From Candidatus Altimarinota bacterium (GTDB taxonomy: Bacteria; Patescibacteriota; Gracilibacteria; BD1-5; UBA6164): a DNA stretch of 64,000 nt. The DNA lies in the NCBI GenBank assembly GCA_020629795.1, contig JAHDCR010000004.1:25075-89074 (forward strand), given 5' to 3'. Shown one piece after another: positions 36,633 through 45,877 of this stretch. Both the position numbers and the translations under genes were made by a program. Position 1 is the first letter of the stretch; each line of letters opens with the position of its first letter. Under the pieces are notes generated by a model. It saw only the letters and a list, made by a program, of their open reading frames with translations, was not told where the DNA came from and ran no database searches.

Positions 36633-37864
36633 TATTTCATGAATTTTTTATGTATATTCTTGAGTTGAGGATTTGTAACATGAGTATATACCTGAGTAGT
36701 AGTAATGCTTGCATGTCACAGCATTTCTTGAATACTCCTTAAATCTGCTCATGCTCATAGGAGCGTAGTTGCAAATGAGTGTCTGAGTGTATGCGCTGAA
36801 ATATTTTTGAGTATGAGCGCTTGTAGTGAATATTTTTTAATCATACCAGTAATAAAAAAACGAGTAAGTCGCATATTTTCATCCTCTAAAATATCTATGT
36901 TATTCTTCCCAACATTATGTCTGATAAAAAGAGGGGAGAGATGATCATCTCTTGCATTTAAATATTCTTTTATAAGCGATGCAGCGAGCTGTGTAAGATA
37001 CACTACGCGGATTTTTCTTCACTTACCACGAACTGCGAATTCCAATGTTTCAAGATTAATATCTTTTTTATTGAGACTTGTTAGCTCTGAAATACGTAAT
37101 CCAGTAGAGTAAATACACATCATAATAGCGAGATCTCTTTTTCATATGATAGTACCTACATCTGGAGCCTTAAAGAGTCTTTCTAGCTCTTCATCAGAGA
37201 GAAATTCTACTCTCCTAGGTTCAGCTTTGATGAGATCTATTGATGTAGCACTGAGAGATTTTTGTCATTGTTTTTCAAGATATTTTAAAAAACTCCGAAG
37301 TGTTATCATATATGCATTTGCAGTTTTGATTGTTATCTTTTTTTCTCACTTATAGAGATAACTTCTAAATCATTCAGCCAATTTGAGAGTTATTTCTCAT
37401 ACAGTAAAATTGAAACTGTCTATATTTTTTTCTTCTAAATATTCTGAAAATTTTTCTAAATGTCTTGAATACTGTTCCACCGTCTTGAGAGATCTGTTTT
37501 TTATAACTTCGAGCCAATCTATAAAGTCACTACATGCCTCAATATAGGGGATTCAATCTATATTTTTTTCATAGTGATGTTCAGATAGCTTTTCAGGTGA
37601 AATTACTGGAATGACTCAGTTTGTTTCAGATATTTGTTTTGATCTTGCGAGAGACTTTTCTCAGAGTTTCAACATATACTGTATTCTATCTGGATTACAA
37701 ATGATACAATGTCACGTTCGAGTAATAAAACTGTGTTCTTTTTCACAAGGTTCAACTCAAATTGCAAAGAGTTTTCAATCACGTTTCATTTGAACTTTGT
37801 ATTTTTGCGGGAGCATATTACTTGCATCAAAAATAAGCGAACTATCTATAGAGTGTTCGCTCAT
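36632..37864 (-). CDS. Tyrosine recombinase (XerC/D-like) with N-terminal Cys/His extension
   Basis: 410 aa, about 110 residues longer than typical Xer proteins. The catalytic domain shows STGLRISEL (first Arg), AHTLRHSF (His-x-x-Arg), LGHASITTTQVYTHV (His and nucleophile Tyr) and a likely Lys in VRGKGRKIRVV. A SAM-like core-binding domain precedes it (SLKTVEQYSRHLEKF). The N-terminal extension has CEKEHSF...GHCIICNP, a probable zinc-binding unit. It may resolve chromosome dimers or drive site-specific inversion. It is coupled to the kinase-like gene. Confidence 0.87.
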
Positions 37865-37899
37865 GAAACTTTTATTTTGAGGAGAGATATTCACTGTTA

Positions 37900-38334
37900 T
37901 TAAATTTTTGATGGATCAAAGTCGGGATATTTTTTTATGAAATTTTGCATTGGTATAAATAAGTTATCTCATATAGATTTTACATCATCCCAACTCATCC
38001 ATATCCATTTTTCAAGTTTATGAGGTTCCATATTTTTCAAAGTACCAGAGAAAATCTTTATAACGGGCAGTAATGTTATATAGTGCTTGTTATCAGATTC
38101 CATATAATCATCAGTAAAAAAATCAAGCATTATGTTACTTTTTTGTGTATCTAGATTCGTTTCTTCTTTTAGTTCTCTTATAGCAGTTTCTTCAACTGAT
38201 TCACCAAATTCTTGGTGTCATCAAGGAAATGAGAATTTTCATTCTCAATGAGATCATTTTCGTTTTCCTATGAGAACTTTTCATTCATTATTTATAACTA
38301 TGATTCATACTCAAACCCTTACAATTTTTTCCAT
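37900..38334 (-). CDS. Nudix hydrolase
   Basis: 144 aa. The Nudix box GHQEFGESVEETAIRELKEET fits the GX5EX7REUXEE pattern that binds magnesium. It begins with IVRVGVGIIVIN and ends with WIWMSWDD, similar to MutT/8-oxo-dGTPase-like and dihydroneopterin-type Nudix proteins. The substrate, a nucleoside diphosphate derivative, is not predictable. It sits 11 bases after map on the minus strand and 35 bases before the recombinase gene. Confidence 0.9.
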
Positions 38335-38345
38335 AATATAGTATT

Positions 38346-39089
38346 TTACACAATAATTTCTGGACCATTTTCAGTAATAAGAACGGTATGCTCAAATTGG
38401 CATCAGATACTTCCATCATCTACATAAATTTCCCAATCTCACTCATCAGTAATTTTTCCAGATGAATATCAAAGTATAGGCTCTATTGCGAGAGTCATAC
38501 CAGCTTTTAATTTAGTACCAGTTCCTGGAGTACCATAGTTGTATATATATGGTTGTTCGTGGAGAGTTTTCCCAACTCCATGACCTGTTAAATCTCTGAT
38601 AATATGATATCAATGTTTAGAAACATAACTTTCTACAGCGTGACCTATATCTCCTACGGTATTTCAAACTAGGGCTTGCTCTAATGCTTTGTCTAAAGCT
38701 TTTTTACCCACTCTGAGAAACTCTCTTTGATTTGCATATTTAGTATCATCTCAAATGATAACCGTAAAAGCTGCATCAGTACATATTCCATGCTTTTTAT
38801 CTTTTACTCAGAAATCAATAGTTACAACATCTCATTCTTTAAAGATAATATCTGGCAGTGGACGACCATGAACTACCACATCATTGACGCTCGTTTGCAG
38901 CGCATATTTGTATCAGTAAACACCTGTAAATGCTGATACGACTCAAGCGTCACTACACATCTTAGCTGCTAAATCATCTACATCTTTTGCGCAAACTCAC
39001 GGAGCAAGCATATCTCTAATAGCATCAAATATTTTTTTATGGATTTTACCATTTTTTCTCATTATTTGGAGTTCTTTTTCGCTGAGCAT
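38346..39089 (-). CDS. map: Methionine aminopeptidase type I
   Basis: 247 aa. It removes the initiator Met from new proteins. Metal ligands are seen in TIDFGVK (Asp), TDAAFTV (Asp), LTGHGVGKTLHEQP (His), AIEPIL (Glu) and CQFEHTVLI (Glu). SVNDVVVHGRP carries the substrate His. The length is that of the short type Ia enzyme with no N-terminal zinc finger. It is followed by the Nudix gene at 11 bases. Confidence 0.95.
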
Positions 39090-39146
39090 ATGATTGTAAT
39101 AATTTTAATTGCTACAAGTATAAAATTTTATGAAAAAATAGCAATT

Positions 39147-40451
39147 CTAGTAGCCATCACATTTTCCATCTCACGTTCACTGTTTGTCACAGAGTTTTTC
39201 TGACAAGGATTTATTTTTTTGTAGTTCGTTTATTGACCTTACAAGTGAAGCATGCATTCGTATTATTCTTAGCTGAAGTTGTTGTGATCAAATATCCTGA
39301 GATTGTGAAAAGGGAAGTTGCTCTTCGTACATAGATTTTATTGAAAGAGCTATGTCTTCACTCGATTTGATTTCTGAATTAACCTGTGCTAGCTCTATAA
39401 TTGGCACTCTATCTCTTCACTCAAATTGCTGAGAAAGAGTCTCAGAAAAAGTATCAATAGTGTTTTCGATAGATGCTGATGCATAATTTGATGAATTAAG
39501 AGCAGGATTACTTCAAGATATAGATCACGAACCATATCTATTTAAATTATCTAATACAACATCAGCTTGTCCTCAAGAGATTCACTGAGATCATAAATAT
39601 TCTGAAAGCACTCTATTTTGAACAGCTGCATTGTTAGCAGGATTTCCACCTCTCATAAGAGCCCAAGCATCTTTCCATTTTTGAACTCAGGCCTTATATT
39701 CTCCATTTTTTATAGAAATATCTTTAATCTTTTGTGTTGTTTCCGACCAAGAGTTTCATTCACATTTACTACAGAGTCCAAGAGTTTCTTTGTTGTAATA
39801 TTCTTGCATTTGTGACTCAAAATCTGGAGATACAAGTATGAAATTTCTATTTTCTGCTAGAAATGCTTTATCTAATATAGAGCTTTCATAAAGTCTGATA
39901 ATTTCTCTATTGTTTTTAATGGCAGTTGTAAGAGCTTGTCATACGGATATTTCACCTAAATTACAACCATCTATGTCATCACAAAATATATCGCTTTTTG
40001 TTCCTGAAGTATTTCTTCTCGTCGATGATTCAAGTATATTAGTTAGTCTTTTAGATATGTCTTCAAGTTTTCTATGATCTCGCTTTACTTCATTTGGTAC
40101 TTCGTTTGTAATAGGAAGTGCAATTTTAAAATCAAAACTTCCGTTATAGTCATTGAAACTCAATAAGCTATTGATAGTTTGCAATAGTCTTTTTGAGGCA
40201 TTGAGGGCAGCTTCTCATTGAGCTTTAAACTGAGATGATTCATTTGATTCATTCTCTGTGATATTTGATTCAGCATCAGATAAAACCTCTAAAATATTAG
40301 ACTGTAGCGTTTCTACATTTGTAAAATATTCTGTAAGAACTGGAGCTGGAGCATCCGATATTTGGCACGAATTACTACATTCATCTGCAAATCACTTTTG
40401 AAATATACAGATAAATAGTATTAACAGGAGTATGTAAAAATATTTTTTCAT
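39147..40451 (-). CDS. Exported helical protein of unknown function (434 aa)
   Basis: The signal peptide MKKYFYILLLILFICIFQKGFA precedes a mature N-terminus with paired cysteines (DECSNSCQI). Most of the body is predicted helical (LQTINSLLSFND..., RKLEDISKRLTNILE), with further Cys pairs (CDDIDGC, CSKC) and a Cys-containing C-terminus. There is no C-terminal anchor. Family unknown. It lies 3 bases from the next upstream exported gene; both have the same layout and are probably functional partners. Confidence 0.75.
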
Positions 40452-40454
40452 AAT

Positions 40455-42047
40455 TTAAGGTGAGCGAGTTGGTATTTGCTTCATCTCTCAAAGATTTCCA
40501 GTAAATGCAAAAGTAAAATCCTCTATAGCCATTACAAATATTTCCAGCTCAGCAAATAGATCTGAGAACTGCTGTAAGTCTTTTGTTATTACTTCATTGT
40601 TAACAGATTGAGATACTATACGATTATTCTCTCTGAGAGCTGTTTGAAATGCATTGAGTTCATTAAGTCTATTTTCAGCGTATCATACGGGCATTCATCA
40701 TGCTGTTTGAAAGACTTTTTGTTCATGCTCGGTTGATCAAAAAATGGAAAGATCGTTCCGTCTTTCATAATCAAGTCCTTGATTTTTGTAGTAAACGGAA
40801 AGAAGGTTCTCAATTTCATATAAATCTCACTCTACATTTTCTTCTCTATCATTTTCAACATCAAGAATTGGTACAGGTTTTGAAGAAACATCTATTCAAA
40901 AACCTCTCAGCATACCTGGTAAGTCTTCAATGATTGATCAAAGTTCAAAGTTATTGGTAGTCTGTTTTCTTTGAGTGAGCGATGCGTTGGCTGGTTTTTC
41001 AATATGTTTTCAAGCTTTTTTCAAAACTGACTCAATAGTACTTGTTTCTCATCCAGCAAGTCCGTAATCACTTTTTTGGAATTCGATAGTGATACAAAAC
41101 CATCAATCACATGGAAATTCATCTCTTATGGGTGTGTAATTTCATGTTAAGCTTTCTCAGCCAAGAGTAGGTCCTGACCATCATCCTCCTATTGGAACAA
41201 TTCCTTCCGGATATTCCCAATATTGGGGGTTTGAAACATAAGGACCGTATCACTCTATATTTCAAATCAGGTCATTAACAAAATTATCATCTAAACCAGA
41301 TTGGTTATCATCACTACATACATAATTATGGTAATCCAAGTACTCAATAATATTTTCAGGCTCATCATCACTACCAACAAATATCTCTTCAATATCATCT
41401 GCAATTTCTTGAGTTCAATCTACTATATTAGTACCAGCTTCTATGATAGGATCATTGAAATTATCATCTACAAACTCCTGAACAGCAGAACTTATATTAT
41501 CATTTTCCAATCACTCATATTCTAATTTTTCACTGAATATAATAGTATCTATCTGGATAAGGTCTTCAACTAAATCAAATGGGGAATTTTCAATGTTTCC
41601 ATCACTATATAGACCAATTCTTTCAACTTCAAAGGTTTTTTCAGCTTTCGTTTCAGCTCTTTGAGTGTATGTTTCTCTGATATAACGTAAGGCATTACCT
41701 ACTCTCTCAGCTAATAGTGCTGGCACGTTTTCATCTTCTCATCAACATCTTTTTACGATTTCAGATATGTTATCATCTCCCAGCATAGTATCTATGTCTG
41801 CAGAGGTGTTGATGTTACAGGTAATGCCGTAATCAGCGAATATAGGAGCTAGAACTTCATTGATAGTTCACTCTCCTTGTCCGGTAAGTTCGTATTCATA
41901 CTGCTTTTGCTCAAGACCTTTATAGTTTTGATCTATTTGGCCATATATATCAAGACCTAAATCTTCTCACAGAAAACCATAAGAATAAGAACTACAAAAA
42001 AATACTCAAACAAGAGATATGATAAGTATTTTTTTTATGTGTTTCAT
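40455..42047 (-). CDS. Exported protein of unknown function (530 aa)
   Basis: The N-terminal signal MKHIKKILIISLVGVFFCSSYSYG is followed by a mature protein with few Cys (ITCNIN, KRCGG, VCSDDN, FPCDGWFC). A helical section (ALLAERVGNALRYIRETYTQRAE) is visible, and a middle part is rich in Gly, Pro and aromatics. It resembles its 434-aa partner in size class, export signal and position. Family unknown. It starts the minus-strand run that includes map and murC, or a separate two-gene unit. Confidence 0.75.
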
Positions 42048-42123
42048 GAATCAAAAAACTATAAAACAATACAACTATAGTAGCCAAAAAATACAAGATA
42101 TCACTGTTTTTTCTAAAAGGAGT

Positions 42124-42225
42124 TTGACTATATTTATGATTATATTAAAATAATTTTAACTTTTAACAAAAACCTCTTTCAAAGCAAGATGGTATTGCGT
42201 GAAGGTTTAAAATAAGGATATCGTC
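42124..42225 (+). promoter_or_regulatory. Candidate promoter and structured leader of the 42226 gene
   Basis: TTGACT (42124-42129) and TAAAAT (42146-42151) are 16 bases apart. A nested structure follows: AAACCT near 42170 can pair with AGGTTT near 42204, enclosing a small GCAA...TTGC stem. AAGGA sits about 10 bases before the ATG. This could be an attenuator or merely a leader fold. Confidence 0.4.
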
Positions 42226-42600
42226 ATGATTGAACGGAAAAATAGGCATTGGTCATCTCTACTAGGACCACTTTTACAGCCAACAGAGTGTAATTCATCA
42301 CAGAAAGGACTTAGTGGAGATAAACATAAAAAAATGATGACTGCTATGATTAGTTTTCGAAAACATCAGATTACAGATGAAGCAAGAAGACTTATTCCAA
42401 CTCAGTCACTTGAGAGGCTAGATGCTTTTCTTATGTTGCAGGCAAAAATTCTAATGCCATATATAGAAGAATTTTATCCTGAAGGTCTTAGTGATTATCC
42501 TGAAGTTGTTACTGCTCTTAATGGGTGAAATAAAACTTCAAAAAAAGTAAACCAGCCTAATTCGGGGCTGGTTTTAAGTTTTATCGATTCATCTATTTAA
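42226..42600 (+). CDS. Small protein of unknown function; UGA sits where a stop would be expected
   Basis: Under code 25 the frame gives 124 aa, ending at TAA 42598-42600. The first 100 residues (MIERKNRHWSSLLGPLL...) are basic and helical and contain five glycines, none encoded by UGA. The only in-frame UGA is codon 101 (42526-42528), followed by a terminator-like hairpin. Reading on makes the last 24 residues run through the hairpin and overlap the clpC stop antisense. The natural product may therefore be 100 aa, or the tail may be a recent readthrough extension. Family unknown. Confidence 0.6.
42549..42574. terminator. Hairpin between the 42226 gene and clpC
   Basis: AAACCAGCC pairs with GGCTGGTTT around an 8-base loop, followed by a short T run on each strand. 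It lies 19 bases past the clpC stop on the minus strand. Confidence 0.75.
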
Positions 42601-45166
42601 CGATAATCCCATCCTTACTTGCTGTAAGTGTAAACTTTTTCTTTGTAGATGAAGAGAGGATTTGTTCTGCTATTTGATCTTCTATTTGGTTTGTGAGATA
42701 TCTACGTATCTCTCTCGCACCAAACTCTGGATTATATACATCGCGAGCAATTCGCGTTATAACTTTTGCATCATACTCTAGCTCCATTCATTTTTCGTCT
42801 ATTCTTGTTGCGAACTTTTCTAATAGTAATTTTACTATTTTCTTAATAGCAATTTTATCAAGAGGATTAAACACTATTATATTGTCTATTCTGTTTATGA
42901 ACTCTGGAGAAAAATATTCTGGAAGAGATTCTTTTATTCGTGCTTTTGCTGCATCATAATCTCACAGTATTTTTTCCTCTTCGCTTTCAGAAATGGTGAA
43001 ACCTATTTGAGCTGCTTTTTCACTAAACTCGTCCTGACCAATATTTGAGGTCATAATAATTATTGTATTTTTGAAGTTAATTTTTCTTCATTTATTGTCA
43101 GTAAGAACTCATTCTTCTAAAATTTGAAGTAGGAGATTATATACTTCTATATCTCATTTTTCAATTTCATCAAAGAGAATAATTGAATAAGGTTTTTTTC
43201 TAACTTTTTCTGTCAGTAAACCACCTTCTTCATATCCGACATATCCAGCTGATGCTCAGATGAGTTTATTTGCTCCAGTTTTATCAGAGTATTCTGACAT
43301 ATCGATTTTAATAAGTGCATCTTCGTCACCATAGTATTCTCTTGCGAGAACTTTTACTATTTCAGTTTTTCAAACTCAAGTTGGTCCTAAAAATAGAAAA
43401 CTTCCAAGTGGTCTATGTGGTTCACCAATACCTGTTTTGTTTCTAATTATTGATTTAGAAATAGCAGAAATAGCGTCATCCTGAGCAATGATATTTTTTT
43501 TCATTTGAGTAGGAAGCTTTTTGAGTCTGTCTATCTCATTTTTAGATAGATTCGCAACTGGCACTCCAGTAGTGATTGACAGAACTTTGTGGATATCTTC
43601 TGCTTTTACCCAGAAACGCTTATCTTTCGGTATTGAAAATTTCTTTTTTAGTGAGCTGATTTCTGATTCAAGTTTCTTTTGTGTTTCTTTAAATGCAACG
43701 GCTTTTTTATACTGTTGAGAAATTACAGCATCTTCTATTTTTTTAGCATTTTTTGCCATTTTTTCCTTAATCTTTGTGATCTCTTTCTCATCATAATTGT
43801 ATTTCATAGATTTGAGAGAACAGGCTTCATCGATGAGATCTATTGCCTTATCTGGTAGTTGTCTATCTGTTATATATCTGATTGAGAGCTCTACTGCTTG
43901 CTCGATAGCTTCATCTGAAATATTGAGATTGTGATATTCTTCAAAAATTTCTTTGAGACCTGATATTATTTCTGTTGCTGTTTTTTTATCTGGTTCTCCA
44001 GCTACTATTTTTTGAAATCTTCTCTCTAGTGCTGGATCTTTTTCAATGTATTTTTGGTATTCATTATTAGTAGTAGCTCCTATAACTCTAATTTTTCATC
44101 TCCCCATTGCTGGTTTAAGAATATTTGAGGCATCGAGACTTCACTCTCCACTTCCTGCTCCAATTATGGTATGAATTTCATCTATAAAGAGGAGAACTTC
44201 ATTTTCGACTTTGCTCGCTTCATCGATAACTTGTTTAATACGAGATTCAAACTCACCTCTAAACTTGGTTCCTGCTACAAGTGTAGACATATCAAGTGAG
44301 AGTATGCGTTTATCTTTCATAGAAAATGGAACTTCTCCATTTGCAATTTTGAGAGCAAGTCACTCCACAATTGCTGTTTTACCAACTCAAGCTTCTCACA
44401 CTAAACAAGGGTTGTTTTTAGTTTTTCTGTTAAGTATTCAAATAAGTCTTTCAATTTCAACTTCTCTCCCGATAATTTTATCAATTTTACCATTTCTAGC
44501 TTCAGCTGTTAAATCATTTGAAAAGAAATCTAGTGCGGGAGTGCTCGATTCTATTTTTTCATTTTTTTGACTTGTATTAACATCAAAAGGAACTGATCCT
44601 GACTCATCTCACATAGCTCCATCTAAACTAGAAAATATATTTTCTGCGAGATTTCCAAATAGTTTTTCAATTGATTCGTCACTTTTTTTGTCTCATGCTT
44701 TTTGAGTACTCACACCATCAATCGTACCAAGCTTAAAAAGGTCAGATATGTTGGTCTCGAGGTCGCTAGGATTGATACCAATATATTCTAAGTAGCTTGC
44801 TAGCCAAGTATCATTCATGAGGAGTGACATCAATAAGTCTTCGAGTGTGGCTCGCGCTTTAGTGTTTTGAGCTGCGATTTTGACACTTCAAAGTATAATA
44901 TCTTTACATTTTTGATTCATTCCACTGTAGACTCCTTTTCTCTTTGAGGGAGCTGTGTTGAAAAGTGCTTTATTTATAATTTCAAGAGTGAGTTTTTTAT
45001 CAATTCCGTAGAGAGTAAGGATTTCGAGTATTCATCCATGAGCAGTTTCTAAAAGCTCTAAAAATATATCCTCTGGTCTAAGGTCTTTGAAGCCTACTTC
45101 TCGAGCTTTATTCTCAGCATTTATGAGAGTTTTTTTATATCCGTCAGAAAAATTGTTGTACACCAT
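42593..45166 (-). CDS. clpC: ATP-dependent Clp protease ATP-binding subunit, ClpC type
   Basis: 857 aa, class I Hsp100. The N-terminal Clp-N domain is followed by AAA+ domain 1 (Walker A GEAGVGKT, Walker B LLFIDEIH), a short middle coiled coil ([19 protein letters not shown]) and AAA+ domain 2 (Walker A GPTGVGKT, Walker B ILFDEIEK). Glycines in both Walker A motifs are written as UGA. It unfolds substrates for a ClpP-type protease; clpP is not in the window. The short central coil favours ClpC over ClpB. Confidence 0.93.
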
Positions 45167-45360
45167 GAGATTATTTTTGTTAGTTTTTTAGTAAGTGTCA
45201 GTAAGTCTAGAGTATTTTATATGCTTGTAAAGATAAGCATAAACATTTGTGTTAAAAAATAGACTTGAACTTACATAAGTAAATAATATACTTATTTTAT
45301 ACTATTTTCTTACAAGAGGGAAGTATAGTCACTGTACAATTTATATATTAATGATAAACT
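45167..45360. promoter_or_regulatory. Divergent intergenic region upstream of clpC, with inverted repeats
   Basis: This 194-base AT-rich gap is the largest in the window. It contains TATGCTT...AAGCATA (45220-45241) and several GTAAGT/ATAAGT/ACTTAT half-sites at about 45190-45206 and 45265-45297. No CIRCE or CtsR heptad repeat is evident. The repeats may be operators; this is unproven. Confidence 0.35.
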
Positions 45361-45819
45361 ATGTTTGGAAGAAAAATTTTGTTTCTCGCAGCCTGATATG
45401 TAGCTGGAAATGTCGTATCATCTGTATATAGCAACTCAAAGAAAAAAACTCAAAAAGTTCAATCTAAGGAGGATATTAAAATGATGGTTGAAAATTTTCT
45501 TCAAACTCAAAAAAATATGTTTTCCGATATAGAAGAAAAATATGTTTCAGATGAAAATAAAGAAAAATTAGCTGAAAAGAAAAAACAATTTGCAGAGTAT
45601 TCAAAAAAATACTTAGAACAATGAGAAAAACTTCTTTGAGAAGTTAAAAAAAGCAAAGAACTATGAAAAGAAAAAACAAAAGGTTGAGTTACCTCTTTTC
45701 TAGGATGAATTAGAAATCTCCTTTCAAAAGCAGAATCACACTTACAAACAGCAGAAGATAAAATATCAGCTGTAGATAAAACTGTAAAAAATACTAAGAA
45801 AACAGTCGAAAAAAAATAA
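45361..45819 (+). CDS. Small membrane-anchored coiled-coil protein
   Basis: 152 aa. A short N-terminal hydrophobic segment (ILFLAAGYVAGNVVSSVY) is followed by a Lys/Glu-rich helical body (FSDIEEKYVSDENKEKLAEKKKQFAEYSKKYLEQ) and a C-terminal TVKNTKKTVEKK repeat. The layout recalls YtxH-type small stress proteins, but I cannot make a firm match. It is divergent from clpC and ends within a 62-bp perfect palindrome. Confidence 0.72.
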
Positions 45820-45877
45820 ATCTAATATACTAAAAAAACAGAGGATATCCTCTGTTTTTTTAGTATATTAGATTTAT
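45816..45877. terminator. 62-bp perfect palindrome between converging genes
   Basis: Base-by-base pairing from 45816 to 45877 is perfect around the centre GAGGAT/ATCCTC, with no loop. Both stops lie in the arms: TAA 45817-45819 on + and 45876-45874 on -. Internal A/T runs of seven give terminator character on each strand. Confidence 0.92.

Noticed and set aside
36632-37864. Insertion sequence or integrated element around the tyrosine recombinase
   Set aside because: It lies inside a housekeeping run (murC, pth, map) with ordinary spacing, and I saw no flanking repeats or phage genes.
43521-44570. Plus-strand ORFs inside clpC
   Set aside because: Shadows of the minus-strand ClpC frame, which carries all the AAA+ motifs.
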